Shown: positions 7,269 through 16,655, counted from the stretch's first letter. The stretch is 64,000 bases of DNA from Peterkaempfera bronchialis (GCF_003258605.2 NZ_CP031264.1:3782001-3846000); one strand, 5' to 3'. Numbers and translations are program-made. Notes: generated by a model from the sequence alone, not told the origin.

Positions 7269-10200
7269 ATGACGCGTGACGAGCAGCCACAGCCCAGGGC
7301 CGAGGCCGCGGCGGCAAAGGCGCCGCCCACGTCAGCGCCGGCACCTTCCGACCCACCCGCCCCCGGGGCGGAGGAGCACGCCGCCGCCGGCGGCCCGCGC
7401 ACCGCACCCGAGGTCGCCCCCGCCGGGACCCCGGGCGAGCGGGCCCGCGCACTGCTCCGCATCCGCCCCTACCGCCGGCTGTGGACCGCGCAGCTCATCG
7501 GCGGCACCGCCGACCGGCTCGCCCTGCTGGTCCTGCTGGCGCTCACCGCCCAGGCATCCGCCGCAGAACAGCTCTTCGGCGGCGGCTACCGGGGCCTGGC
7601 CTTCACCCTGGTCGCCGTGTTCGCCGCCCGCCTCGCGGCCACCCTGCTGCTCGGCGCGGTACTGCTCGCCCCCCTGCACGGCCTGCTCGCCGACCGGCTC
7701 GACCGCCGCTGGACCCTCATCGGCTGCGACGTGCTGCGCGCCGCCCTGGTCGGTGTCGCACCCTGGTGGATCGTCTGGACCGGCCACAACGCCGCGACCT
7801 GGCTCTTCGCCACCGTCTTCGCCGCCGGCGCCGCCGAGCGGGTGTGGAGCGTCGCCAAGAGCGCCACCGCCCCCGCCCTGCTGCCCGCCGCCACCCCCTA
7901 CGCACCGGCCGTCGAGGCCAGGCCCGCCGGCTCCCAGCTGGCGACCGTACGCTCCCTCGACCTGGCCACCGGCTGGGCCACCGTGCCGCTGGCCGCCGCC
8001 GTCCTGGTCGCCCTCACCCTGGTCGGCAATGTCATCGCCACCGGCGCCGACTGGCTGCGCGCCCACCAGGCCACCACCGCCGCGCTCGGCGCCGCGCTGC
8101 TCTTCGCCGCCTCGGCCGTCCTGCTGTACCTGCGGACGCTGCCCTCCGGCCGCGGTACGGCAGCCGCCCCCCGCTCCCCGCTCCAGAGCCTGCGCGCCCC
8201 CTCGGACGCCGCCGGTCCGGTGCTCTCCCGGGGCCGCACCGGCTCCGCCCCGTTCTTCACCTTCGCCATCGCCGCCGCCTGCGCCGCCATGGCCGGGGTC
8301 GCCTCGATCGCCCTGCTGCACGCCGCCGACCGGGGCGCCGGTCCGATCGGCTACGGCCTGCTGGTGCTGGCCGCCACCGGCGGCCCCGCACTGGGCATCC
8401 GCACCGCGCGTGCGACGCTGCCCACCCTCTCCCGGCGGCGGCTACTGGCGCTCGCCCTCGGCGTACTCGGCCTGGCGCTGATCCTCGCCGGGCTGGTGCC
8501 CGACTACGTCCTGGTCCTGGTACTGACCGCGCTGGCCGGTACCGCCGCCGGCACGGTGATCACCACCGGCCGGGCGCTGCTCCAGCAGGAGACCGAGGAG
8601 ACCAGGCAGCCCAAGGTCACCGAGCATCTGCACGCCGTGCTGCGGGCCGTCATCGGCGCCGCGCTGATCGTCGTACCGCTGCTCGCCGCCGCCATCGGCA
8701 CGCGGCAGTACGGCGACCGGACCCCCGGCACCTTCTCCTTCAGCGAGGGCGGCGCCGGGCTGGCGCTCGCCCTCTGCGGACTGCTCACCCTCGCCCTCGC
8801 CGCCGTCGTCCTGCTCCGTACCGACGACCGACGCGCCACCGCCCCCTTCGGCCGCGACCTGTGGAACGCCCTCCAGGGCAGCCCGCCCAGGGCCCCGCAC
8901 CGGGCCGGCACCGGCTACTTCATCGCCCTGGAGGGCGGCGACGGCGCCGGGAAGTCCACCCAGGCCCAGGCACTCGCCGAGTGGATCCGCAGCAAGGGCC
9001 ACGAGGTCGTCCTCACCCGCGAACCCGGCGGCAGCCCCGTCGGGCAGCGGCTGCGCGCCATGCTGCTGGACGTCGGCAACACCGGCATCTCCCACCGGGC
9101 CGAGGCCCTGCTCTACGCGGCCGACCGCGCCGAACACGTGGAGAACGTCATCCTGCCCGCCCTGGAGCGCGGCGCCGTGGTGATCACCGACCGCTATATG
9201 GACTCCTCCATCGCCTACCAGGGCGCCGGACGCGACCTGTCCGCCACCGAGGTCACCCGGATCTCCCGCTGGGCCACCGGCGGGCTCGTCCCCGACCTCA
9301 CCGTGCTGCTCGACGTCGACCCCGAAGCCGCCCGGGAGCGCTTCACCGAGGCGCTGGACCGGCTGGAGTCCGAACCCGGCGAGTTCCACCGGCGGGTCCG
9401 GGCCGGGTTCCTGGCCCTGGCCGCCGCCGACCCCTCCCGCTACCTGGTCGTCGACGCCGCCCGGCCCGCCGGAGCCGTCACCACCGCCATCCGCCACCGG
9501 CTCGACCGCGAACTGCCGCTCTCCGAGCAGGAGAAGGCCCAGCGCGTCGAGCAGGAGCGGCTGGCCAGGGAAGAGGCCGAGCGGCGGGCCGCCGAGGAGG
9601 CCCGCCGCAAGGCGGAGGCCGAGGAGGCCGAGCGGCAGCGGCAGGAGATGCTCGCCAGGCTCCGCGCCGAGGAGGCCGAGCGGGAACGCCTCCGCAAGGC
9701 CGAGGAGGAGCAGCAGGCGGCAGAGGCCGCGCGCCGGCTCGCCGAGGAGGAGGCCAAGCGCCGCGCCGAGGAGGAGGCCCGCCGCCGCGCGGCCGAGGAG
9801 ACCCGTCGCGCGGCCGAGGAGGAGGAGCGGCGCCGCATCGAGGCAGAGGCCGCCCGCCAGACCGAACTCCAGCGGCAGCGCGAGGTCCAGCGGGCCGAGC
9901 AGCGCCGCCGCGCCGAGGAGGCGCTGCAACGGGCGGAGGAGGCCCGGCTGCGCGCCGAGTCGGCCGCCGCTGCGGCTGCGGCGGCGGCCGGGGCCGACTT
10001 CGACGACATCACCACTGAGCTGCCGCAGGCCGCCCTCGGTGGCGTCGACCCGGACGGTGCCACCACGGAGATCTCCGAGGAGGACCGGCTGGCCGCCGTG
10101 GAGGCGGCCGGTCCGCCGCCCCGGGTCTCGCCGGCCGAGAAGACCGCCCCGATCCCGCGCTTCCAGCCCGGACCGGGCTTGCCAGGCTCGCCGGGTTCGC

Positions 10201-10526
10201 CTGCCGATGAGACCGCGGTACTACCCAGGGTGCCGGGCACGCCCGCCGGGGCGGACAAGCCCGTGGACCGGGCGCCCAGCTGGCTGTGGCGGCCCGACCC
10301 GCAGGCCCCGGCGGGGGAGCAGCCGGTGGAGCGTACCCGCGAGATGCCCGCCGTCGGCCCCGAGGCGCTGGCCGCCCGGGGCGGGGGCGACCGGCCGAGC
10401 CGCCCCCGCCCCGACTGGGCCGAGGAGACCCCCCTGGACGACCTCCCCAGCCTCACGGACCGGCTGCTCGGCCCCCGCGAGGAGCAGTGGGAGTACCCCG
10501 ACGAAGGCCCCCGCCCCCGCGACTGA
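7269..10526 (+). CDS. tmk: MFS-domain/thymidylate kinase fusion protein
   Basis: This 1085-aa protein phosphorylates dTMP to dTDP. After a Pro/Ala-rich leader, residues about 65-530 form a polytopic membrane domain resembling a major-facilitator transporter (about 10-12 hydrophobic helices). The kinase follows: P-loop GGDGAGKST at 556-564, TREPGG at about 579, and the DRYMDSSIAYQG motif at about 639. Residues about 755-900 are a very long Glu/Arg/Ala coiled coil. The last 180 residues are Pro-rich and disordered. An MFS-Tmk fusion of this size is, as I recall, normal for streptomycetes, while most bacteria have a lone 210-aa Tmk. No stop or frameshift interrupts the parts. Expression is probably leaderless. 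A hairpin follows the gene. Confidence 0.95.
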   Translation: MTRDEQPQPRAEAAAAKAPPTSAPAPSDPPAPGAEEHAAAGGPRTAPEVAPAGTPGERARALLRIRPYRRLWTAQLIGGTADRLALLVLLALTAQASAAEQLFGGGYRGLAFTLVAVFAARLAATLLLGAVLLAPLHGLLADRLDRRWTLIGCDVLRAALVGVAPWWIVWTGHNAATWLFATVFAAGAAERVWSVAKSATAPALLPAATPYAPAVEARPAGSQLATVRSLDLATGWATVPLAAAVLVALTLVGNVIATGADWLRAHQATTAALGAALLFAASAVLLYLRTLPSGRGTAAAPRSPLQSLRAPSDAAGPVLSRGRTGSAPFFTFAIAAACAAMAGVASIALLHAADRGAGPIGYGLLVLAATGGPALGIRTARATLPTLSRRRLLALALGVLGLALILAGLVPDYVLVLVLTALAGTAAGTVITTGRALLQQETEETRQPKVTEHLHAVLRAVIGAALIVVPLLAAAIGTRQYGDRTPGTFSFSEGGAGLALALCGLLTLALAAVVLLRTDDRRATAPFGRDLWNALQGSPPRAPHRAGTGYFIALEGGDGAGKSTQAQALAEWIRSKGHEVVLTREPGGSPVGQRLRAMLLDVGNTGISHRAEALLYAADRAEHVENVILPALERGAVVITDRYMDSSIAYQGAGRDLSATEVTRISRWATGGLVPDLTVLLDVDPEAARERFTEALDRLESEPGEFHRRVRAGFLALAAADPSRYLVVDAARPAGAVTTAIRHRLDRELPLSEQEKAQRVEQERLAREEAERRAAEEARRKAEAEEAERQRQEMLARLRAEEAERERLRKAEEEQQAAEAARRLAEEEAKRRAEEEARRRAAEETRRAAEEEERRRIEAEAARQTELQRQREVQRAEQRRRAEEALQRAEEARLRAESAAAAAAAAAGADFDDITTELPQAALGGVDPDGATTEISEEDRLAAVEAAGPPPRVSPAEKTAPIPRFQPGPGLPGSPGSPADETAVLPRVPGTPAGADKPVDRAPSWLWRPDPQAPAGEQPVERTREMPAVGPEALAARGGGDRPSRPRPDWAEETPLDDLPSLTDRLLGPREEQWEYPDEGPRPRD

Positions 10527-10535
10527 CCCCACCCC

Positions 10536-10562
10536 GGAGCCCCGGCCCCACGCCGGGGCTCC
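10536..10562 (+). terminator. Hairpin terminator of tmk
   Basis: GGAGCCCCGG (10536-10545) and CCGGGGCTCC (10553-10562) are perfect 10-bp arms around a 7-nt loop, starting 10 nt after the tmk stop codon. It is also the first unit of the hairpin array that follows. Confidence 0.75.
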
Positions 10563-11221
10563 GCCATGCCGCCCCGCTGCCGCCCCAGGGGCCGCGCCGG
10601 GGCGTGCCCGTGGCCAGGCTGTGGGGTCGCCGCGCGGAGCCTGCCCCGCCGCCTCGCCCCTCTCCCGCCTCAGGGCCCCGGCCCCCACGCCGGGGTTCCC
10701 GCCATCCCGCCCTTCCCCGCCGCCCCAGCGGCCCGGCCCCCCGCCGGGGCGTACTCCTGGCCAGGCCGTGGGGTCGCCGCGCGCGGTGCCTGCCCCGCCG
10801 CCTTGCCCCGCTGCCGCCGCTGGGGCCCGGCCTCGCACCGGGATTCCCGCCTTGCGGGGGCTGGCGTGTGCAGGTTCCGGCTTCCCGCGCCGGGGCGTCC
10901 GCTCTGCCCGTCGTCCCCGCACCCGCACCCGCACCCGCACCCGGCACCCGTACCGCCGACGCCGCCCACCGCCGCAGGGGCCCCGTGCCGGGGCTCCCGC
11001 CGTGCCCTCGCTGTCAGAGGCTGCCGTGCCGTGCCGTCCGTATCGCCGCCACAGCCTTCCCGGGTCCCTTGCTCGCACCGTCGCCGCCGACTGGACCTAC
11101 CGCCGCAGGGGCCCCGGACCTCCGCCGGGACTCCCACCCTGGCAGTCCTGATTGCCGTCCCTGAACGACCCGAGTCCTGCCCCGCCGCAGGGTCCCGTGT
11201 CTCCGCGCCGGGGCTGCTGCT
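10553..11221. repeat. Degenerate array of six hairpin-type repeats, non-coding
   Basis: The stretch 10563-11341 has no credible gene; its open frames are Pro/Arg-rich shadows. The motif CCGGG[GA][CT]TCC[CG]GCC or a close variant recurs at 10553, 10690, 10838, 10988, 11125 and (weakest) 11208, mostly preceded by a complementary GGGGCCCCGG-type arm. Spacings are 137, 148, 150, 137 and 83 bp. Two units also share a longer stretch around GTGGGGTCGCCGCGCG at about 10621 and 10771. This looks like tandem duplication of the tmk terminator region followed by decay. Confidence 0.6.
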
Positions 11222-11341
11222 CTGCGCCGCTTCTACCTCCAGCGCCCCGCCACCCGCAGCAGGCTGTCCGACCACCGGACTAAGCTCGGCAGGACAACAC
11301 CAGCCCCGGCATCAGCAGAGCAGAAGCGTGGAGATGGCCCC

Positions 11342-12541
11342 GTGAGCGTGTGGGACGACCTGGTCGGCCAGGAGCGGGTGGTCGAGCAGTTGACCGCCGC
11401 TGCCGTGGCGGCGCGGGCCGTCGCGGCCGGCGGCGGCGCGGGGGCCGGGTCGGCGATGACCCATGCCTGGCTGTTCACCGGCCCGCCCGGCTCCGGCCAG
11501 GCGACCGCCGCCCGCGCCTTCGCCGCCGCCCTTCAGTGCACCAGCCCCGACCTGGAGCTGGGCGGCACCCCGGGCTGCGGGTTCTGCGACGGCTGCCACA
11601 CCGTGCTCGCCGGCAGCCACGCCGATGTGAAGACCGTCCGCAACGACGGCCTGTCCATCCCCGTCCGCGACATGCGTGAACTGGTGCTGCGGGCCTCCAG
11701 CTACCCCACCGGCGGCCGCTGGTCCGTCATCCTGCTCGACGACGCCCACCGCCTCACCGAACAGGCCGCCAACGCGCTGCTCAAGGGCGTCGAGGAGCCG
11801 TCGCCCCGGACCGTCTGGCTGCTCTGCGCCCCTTCCGTGCAGGACGTCCTGCCCACCATCCGGTCCCGCTGCCGGCTGCTGGTGCTGCGTACCCCGCCCG
11901 CCCCGGCCGTCGCCGACATGCTGGTGCGGCGCGACGGCGTCGACCCCGCGCTGGCCGAGGTCGCCGCCCACGCCTCGCAGGGTGATCTGGACCGCGCCCG
12001 CCGCCTCGCGGTGGACGAGCAGGTCCGCGCCCGCCGCGCCGATGTGCTGCGCATCCCGCTGGAGGTCTCCGACATCGGCGGCTGCCTGGCCGCCGCCCAG
12101 CGGCTGGTGGACACCGCCAAGGCCGACGCCGAGCAGCTTGCCGAGACCCGGGACGCCAAGGAGACCGGCGACCTCAAGGCCGCCTACGGCGCCGCCGAGG
12201 GCCTGGGCAGCCGGGCCCCGCGCGGCATGGCCGGTGCGATCAAGGAACTGGAGAAGCGGCAGAAGAGCCGCGCCACCCGTACCCGGCGCGAGACCCTCGG
12301 TGTGGCGCTGATCGAGTTGCTCGGCTTCTACCGCGACGTACTCGCCCTCCAGCTGGGCAGCACCGGCGCCCTCGCCAACCAGGACCAGCGGACCGCCCTG
12401 GAGCGGGTCGCGTCCGCCGGGCCGCCGGAGTCCACCCTGCGCCGCATCGAGGCTGTGCTCGCCTGCCGCACCGCCCTGGACCGCAATGTCGACCCGCTGC
12501 TCGCCGTGGAGGCCATGACCATCGCCCTCCGCGCCGGCTGA
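11342..12541 (+). CDS. holB: DNA polymerase III delta-prime subunit
   Basis: This 399-aa clamp-loader subunit (GTG 11342) is part of the complex that opens the sliding clamp. The AAA+ core begins with WLFTGPPGSGQATAAR. The P-loop Lys is Gln (GSGQAT), consistent with delta-prime being the non-hydrolysing member. A four-Cys zinc module follows (Cys at LQC, then PGCGFCDGC, about 68-87). The sensor-1 SRC motif is at TIRSRCRLL (about 176-184). The C-terminal 190 residues form the collar domain. It sits downstream of tmk, the usual actinobacterial order. An ATG at 11334 is out of frame and was not used. Confidence 0.93.
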   Translation: MSVWDDLVGQERVVEQLTAAAVAARAVAAGGGAGAGSAMTHAWLFTGPPGSGQATAARAFAAALQCTSPDLELGGTPGCGFCDGCHTVLAGSHADVKTVRNDGLSIPVRDMRELVLRASSYPTGGRWSVILLDDAHRLTEQAANALLKGVEEPSPRTVWLLCAPSVQDVLPTIRSRCRLLVLRTPPAPAVADMLVRRDGVDPALAEVAAHASQGDLDRARRLAVDEQVRARRADVLRIPLEVSDIGGCLAAAQRLVDTAKADAEQLAETRDAKETGDLKAAYGAAEGLGSRAPRGMAGAIKELEKRQKSRATRTRRETLGVALIELLGFYRDVLALQLGSTGALANQDQRTALERVASAGPPESTLRRIEAVLACRTALDRNVDPLLAVEAMTIALRAG

Positions 12542-12763
12542 CCACCGCGCAGAGCCCCGCCCCCGCTGCCCCGCCCTGCCTCCGCCACCCGGACACCGCC
12601 GGAAGGCCCCCGCCATCACTCACTCGTACGAGTGATCCAGGCGACCCGGCCGGAGCGGTCCCGGCCCGCCCCCGCGCCGTCTTGCAGGGTGAGATGCCAG
12701 TGCGCCCCGCCGCGGCCGACGCGGACCTCCGGGGCGCCGGCCCGCCCCGGAGGTGCTGCGCCC

Positions 12764-13852
12764 ATGGTCCGTCCGGCCCTCGTCCTGATCCTCCTCACCA
12801 TCACCGCCGCCGCGCTCCGGCTCGCCCGTTCCGCGATCACCGGCTGGCGCGAGCAGACGGCCGGGAAGGCGTACGGGCTGCCGAGCGACCGCCGCCGAGC
12901 CCTGCTGCACGGCGCCGGCGCGACCGGGTCGGGACTCTGCGCCGCCGCGCTGCTGGCCACCCTCACCACCGGCAGCCACACCCACAGCCACACCACCAGC
13001 ACCACCAGCGCCACAACCACCACCACCTCGCCCTCCGCGGCAAACCCGCCGCGCACCACCGGCCAGGCCGCCCCACCCCCCGCCTTCTCCACCATCGGAC
13101 ACCCCGCAGGCGGCGAACTCCTCCAGGGATCGCTCCCCACCGCCGACGGCACCCTGCGCGCCGTCCGGGTCTGGCTGCCGCCGCAGTACGCCGAGAACCA
13201 CGACCGCACCCGCTTCCCGGTCGTCGTCCTCCAGGCCGGCTCCCCGGGCCGCACCGCCGACACCGAGACGCCGTATGTCTTCGACGGCTTCGCCGACGCC
13301 GTACGGCAGCACCGCGCCGTACCGTTCGTGGTGATCGCCCCGCAGTCGGCGCCCGGCACCCAGCGCCCCTGCGACCTGCTCGCCGCCGCCCCCGAAGCCG
13401 TCCCCGACGACGCCGTGCTGCGCACCGCCGTCGTCGCCCGCTTCCGCACCCTGCCCGCCGGACCGGAGGGCTGGCAGACCCTGGGCGTCGGCCCCGGGGC
13501 CCCTTGTGCCGCAGCCGCCGGACTGGCCCGCCCCGACCTGTACGGCGCGGCGGCGGCCGTCTCCGGGACGTACGACGCCCCGGTCCTCGCCCGCACCGCC
13601 GCCGAAGGACGCCCCGGACCCGCCACCCCGAGGCTGCTGCTCGCCGCCGCCCGGAGCGACCCCGCCGGACGGGACGGCGCCCGCAGGCTCCGCGACGCGC
13701 TGCGCGCGGCGGGCGGCCATGCTGTCGGCGCCCGGGTGCGCACCTCCGAGGTGGTCCGGGACGTCCAGGCCGACCAGGAGCGGGTCCGCCTGGTCAGGGT
13801 CGCCGTGCAGTACCTCGCCGAAGCGCTGCCCGGCGCACTCCGCCGCAGCTGA
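12764..13852 (+). CDS. Membrane-anchored esterase-like alpha/beta hydrolase, nucleophile doubtful
   Basis: The 362-aa protein starts at ATG 12764, preceded by GGAGG; an earlier in-frame start at 12632 adds only a basic low-complexity leader. Two hydrophobic helices lie in the first 75 residues. A His/Ser/Thr repeat linker follows (HTHSHTTSTTS), then a globular domain from about 120. RVWLPPQYAENHDRTRFPVVVLQAG resembles the N-terminal part of esterase-D-type secreted hydrolases (for example mycolyltransferase-like enzymes). The expected nucleophile elbow GxSxG reads GVGPGAP, with no serine, so it may be inactive or the motif lies elsewhere. It is followed by a second hydrolase gene. Confidence 0.7.
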   Translation: MVRPALVLILLTITAAALRLARSAITGWREQTAGKAYGLPSDRRRALLHGAGATGSGLCAAALLATLTTGSHTHSHTTSTTSATTTTTSPSAANPPRTTGQAAPPPAFSTIGHPAGGELLQGSLPTADGTLRAVRVWLPPQYAENHDRTRFPVVVLQAGSPGRTADTETPYVFDGFADAVRQHRAVPFVVIAPQSAPGTQRPCDLLAAAPEAVPDDAVLRTAVVARFRTLPAGPEGWQTLGVGPGAPCAAAAGLARPDLYGAAAAVSGTYDAPVLARTAAEGRPGPATPRLLLAAARSDPAGRDGARRLRDALRAAGGHAVGARVRTSEVVRDVQADQERVRLVRVAVQYLAEALPGALRRS

Positions 13853-13988
13853 GCCCCGCCGCACGCCGTCACGCCCCGACACGCCCCCGGACCGGTGGCG
13901 GACCCGGGCCGTCCGACCTGCGGCGGCTACGCTCGGCGCAGTCCGGGCCGCCGAGGCGTCCGGAACCCCGAGACGGAGGAACGGTGCG

Positions 13989-15611
13989 ATGAGCGGGGCG
14001 AAAGGCGCACGCGGAACGCGGATGCGGCACGGCGGTACCGCATTGCTGGCCGCATGCGGACTGCTGCTGACCGGCTGCTCATCGGACGGCGGCTCCGCGC
14101 AGCCGTCCAGCGGCACCCGCACCGCCGCCGCACCAGGTGCCACCAGCGGCGACGCAGCCACCCCCGGCGCCGCCGCCGTCCTCAAACCCCTCCCCGCAGC
14201 CACCCCGGCCGCCCTGCTCCCCTACTACCGGCAGACCCTCAACTGGCACGCCTGCGACCGCTCGTTCCAGTGCACCACCTTCAAGGTGCCGCTGGACTAC
14301 GCCCACCCCGGCAGCGGCGACCTCACCCTCGCCGCCGCCCGCAAGCGGGCCACCGGAGCGGGCTCCACCCGGCACGGTTCGCTGCTGCTCAACCCGGGCG
14401 GGCCCGGCGGCTCGGCCATCGGCTACCTCGAAGGGGTCGCCGACATGTACGCCCCGCCGGTGCGCGCCGCCTACGACCTCGTCGGCCTCGACCCGCGCGG
14501 TGTCGGCCGCAGCAACCCCGTCCGGTGCCTGAACGGCCCCCGCATGGACGCCTTCGCCGCCGCCGACACCACCCCCGACAACCCGGCGGAGGTCGACGCC
14601 CTGGTCAAGGCCGACCAGGAGTTCGCGGCCGGCTGCCGGCAGCACTCCGGCCGCAGCCTGCCGTACCTGGGCACCGTCGAGGCCGCCCGCGACATGGATG
14701 TGCTGCGGGCCCTGCTCGGCGACGACAAGCTGACCTATGTCGGCAAGTCGTACGGCACCTACCTGGGCGCCACCTACGCCGGACTCTTCCCCACCCGCGT
14801 CGGCCGGATGGTCCTGGACGGCGCCCTCGACCCCTCCCTCGACTCCACCCAGGCCGCCCTCGGCCAGGCGACCGGCTTCGAGACCGCCTGGGCCGCCTTC
14901 GCCCGCGACTGCGTCACCCACCGCGACTGCCCGTTCGGCCGAACCGTCGCCGAGGCAGGCCGGTCCCTGGACGCCCTGCTGCGCTCCATCGACCGCACGC
15001 CGCTGCCCACCGGCACCAGCCGCCGCCTCACCGAGGCCCTGGCCACCACCGGGGTCATCCAGGCGATGTACGCCGACTTCCTCTGGCCCCAGCTGCGCAC
15101 CGCCGTCAAGGACGCCCGGCGTGGCGACGGCGCCGGGCTGCTGAGCCTCGCCGACTCCTACTACGAACGCCGCCGCGACGGCAGCTACGCCAACCTGATG
15201 CCCGCCAACATGGCCATCAACTGCTTGGACATGGCCGCCCCCTTCACCGACCCGCAGCAGGCGAGCGCCGCCGTGCCGCGCTTCGTCCAGGCATCCCCGC
15301 ACTTCGGACGGGCCATGGCCTGGATGTCGCTGGCCTGCGCCTACTGGCCGGTCAAGCCCACCGGCCGCCCGCACACCATCACCGCCGCCGGCGCCCCGCC
15401 GATCGTCGTCATCGGCACCACCCGCGACCCGGCCACCCCCTACGCCTGGGCCAGGTCGCTCGCCGGTCAGCTCTCCTCCGGCCGGCTGCTCACCTTCCAG
15501 GGCGACGGCCACACCGTGTACGGCGGCCGCAGCGACTGCATCGACACGGCGGTCAACACCTACCTGCTGGAGGGCGAGGCCCCGAAGGACGGCAAAGTCT
15601 GCTCCTCCTGA
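13989..15611 (+). CDS. Secreted lipoprotein alpha/beta hydrolase, tripeptidyl-aminopeptidase-like
   Basis: The 540-aa protein starts at ATG 13989, with GGAGGA 8 nt upstream. A signal peptide ends in the lipobox LLTGC, lipidated Cys at 30, so it is exported and anchored. The catalytic domain shows the oxyanion strand LLNPGGPGGS, DLVGLDPRGVGRS, the nucleophile elbow GKSYGTYLG, and a C-terminal TAP-like domain with ATPYAWARSLA and the acid/base end GDGHTVYGG. This is the S33/TAP family of streptomycete secreted proteases that remove short N-terminal peptides. Several Cys pairs fit an extracytoplasmic fold. It probably cleaves extracellular peptides. Confidence 0.9.
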   Translation: MSGAKGARGTRMRHGGTALLAACGLLLTGCSSDGGSAQPSSGTRTAAAPGATSGDAATPGAAAVLKPLPAATPAALLPYYRQTLNWHACDRSFQCTTFKVPLDYAHPGSGDLTLAAARKRATGAGSTRHGSLLLNPGGPGGSAIGYLEGVADMYAPPVRAAYDLVGLDPRGVGRSNPVRCLNGPRMDAFAAADTTPDNPAEVDALVKADQEFAAGCRQHSGRSLPYLGTVEAARDMDVLRALLGDDKLTYVGKSYGTYLGATYAGLFPTRVGRMVLDGALDPSLDSTQAALGQATGFETAWAAFARDCVTHRDCPFGRTVAEAGRSLDALLRSIDRTPLPTGTSRRLTEALATTGVIQAMYADFLWPQLRTAVKDARRGDGAGLLSLADSYYERRRDGSYANLMPANMAINCLDMAAPFTDPQQASAAVPRFVQASPHFGRAMAWMSLACAYWPVKPTGRPHTITAAGAPPIVVIGTTRDPATPYAWARSLAGQLSSGRLLTFQGDGHTVYGGRSDCIDTAVNTYLLEGEAPKDGKVCSS

Positions 15612-15651
15612 GTCTGCTCGTCCTGAATCTGCTCGTCCTGAATCCGCTCGT
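15607..15651. repeat. Three tandem copies of a 15-bp unit at a stop codon
   Basis: CCTGAGTCTGCTCGT, CCTGAATCTGCTCGT and CCTGAATCCGCTCGT lie head to tail and a partial fourth follows. The first unit contains the TGA stop of the hydrolase gene (15609-15611), so the expansion is just outside the coding frame. Confidence 0.8.
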
Positions 15652-15732
15652 CCTGGGACTGGCGTCCGGGTCGGCCCCGAATGGCACAATGCCTTCGCCG
15701 ACCCGAACGCCTGACCAGGAAGGGAAGCCGCC

Positions 15733-16401
15733 GTGCTGGGAGTCACCGACCTGGCCACCTACACCCTCGGCGCACTGCTCATCGTGCTGCTGCCGGGCCC
15801 CAACTCCCTCTACGTCCTCTCCGTGGCCGCCCGCCGCGGCATCCGCACGGGTTACCGCGCGGCCCTGGGCGTCTTCCTCGGCGACACCACGCTGATCGTG
15901 CTGGCCTCCGCCGGAGTCGCCTCACTCCTCAGGGCCAACCCCACCCTCTTCGACGTGGTCCGATACGGCGGCGCCGCCTACCTGGTCTGGATCGGCATCG
16001 GCATGCTCCGCTCGGCCCGCGACCTCTGGCGCGAACACCGCACCGCCGCCACCCCGGCCCCAACCCCCGCCCCCGCCGCACCCCCGGAGCCCGCCACCGA
16101 ACGCCCCTTCCGCCGGGCCCTGGTCATCAGCCTGCTCAACCCCAAGGCGATCCTCTTCCTGCTGAGCTTCTTCACCCAGTTCGTGGACCCGTCTTACGGG
16201 AAGCCCGTCCTCTCCTTCGCGGTGCTCGGCGGCATCCTCCAGACCTTCAGCGTCCTCTACCTCTCCGCCCTGATCCTGGCCGGCACCGCCCTGGCCTCCG
16301 CCTTCCGCCGCCGCCGACGCCTCTCGGCCGGCCTCACCGGCGGCCTCGCCGCCCTCTTCGGCGGCTTCGCGGTGAAGCTGATGATCTCCTCCAGCATCTG
16401 A
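15733..16401 (+). CDS. LysE/RhtB-family amino-acid exporter (LeuE-like)
   Basis: The 222-aa inner-membrane protein starts at GTG 15733 and has about six hydrophobic helices. The N-terminal signature LLIVLLPGPNSLYVLSVAARRG matches the GPN motif of the LysE/RhtB family, which exports amino acids or their derivatives. A hydrophilic Pro/Ala insert (about 104-127) separates the two halves, and NPKAILFLLSFF is the conserved start of the second half. It ends 88 nt before the tRNA gene. The substrate is not predictable; the architecture is closest to LeuE. Confidence 0.87.
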   Translation: MLGVTDLATYTLGALLIVLLPGPNSLYVLSVAARRGIRTGYRAALGVFLGDTTLIVLASAGVASLLRANPTLFDVVRYGGAAYLVWIGIGMLRSARDLWREHRTAATPAPTPAPAAPPEPATERPFRRALVISLLNPKAILFLLSFFTQFVDPSYGKPVLSFAVLGGILQTFSVLYLSALILAGTALASAFRRRRRLSAGLTGGLAALFGGFAVKLMISSSI

Positions 16402-16489
16402 ACCCCCGACTGGATCACTCCCAGACCTGTGTAGACTGTCCCGCGTTGCCAATGCGACCCCCGTCTCCCCGACGGCCAGCACTGGCACT

Positions 16490-16566
16490 GCCGCCTTAGC
16501 TCAGTTGGCCAGAGCGACGCACTCGTAATGCGTAGGTCAAGGGTTCGATTCCCTTAGGCGGCTCCA
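16490..16566 (+). tRNA. tRNA-Thr (anticodon CGT), CCA encoded
   Basis: A full cloverleaf is visible. The acceptor arms are GCCGCCT (16490-16496) and AGGCGGC (16556-16562). The anticodon stem is ACGCA/TGCGT with loop CTCGTAA and anticodon CGT at 16524-16526. The T loop is GGGTTCGATTCCC. The discriminator is T16563, followed by genomic CCA. A TAGACT -10-like box at 16432-16437 is a candidate promoter. Accessory DNA begins directly downstream, typical of a tRNA integration site. Confidence 0.96.
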
Positions 16567-16571
16567 CGGTG

Positions 16572-16608
16572 AACCCCAGGTCAGGCCTCTGACCTGGGGT
16601 TCCTTTTT
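16572..16608 (+). terminator. Rho-independent terminator of tRNA-Thr
   Basis: AACCCCAGGTCAG (16572-16584) and CTGACCTGGGGTT (16589-16601) form a perfect 13-bp stem with loop GCCT, then CC and a T5 tract. Confidence 0.93.
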
Positions 16609-16655
16609 ACTGTTGACCTTGAAATTCGGGCTAAACGGACGCTGGTGGGTTGTGC

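Noticed and set aside
10553-11221. Possible CRISPR array in the hairpin repeats
   Set aside because: Units are long, degenerate and unevenly spaced, with no unique spacers and no cas genes.
10566-11345. Open frames of 200-290 codons between tmk and holB
   Set aside because: Pro/Arg/Ala low-complexity in all frames; the repeats ignore codon phase, so the region is non-coding.
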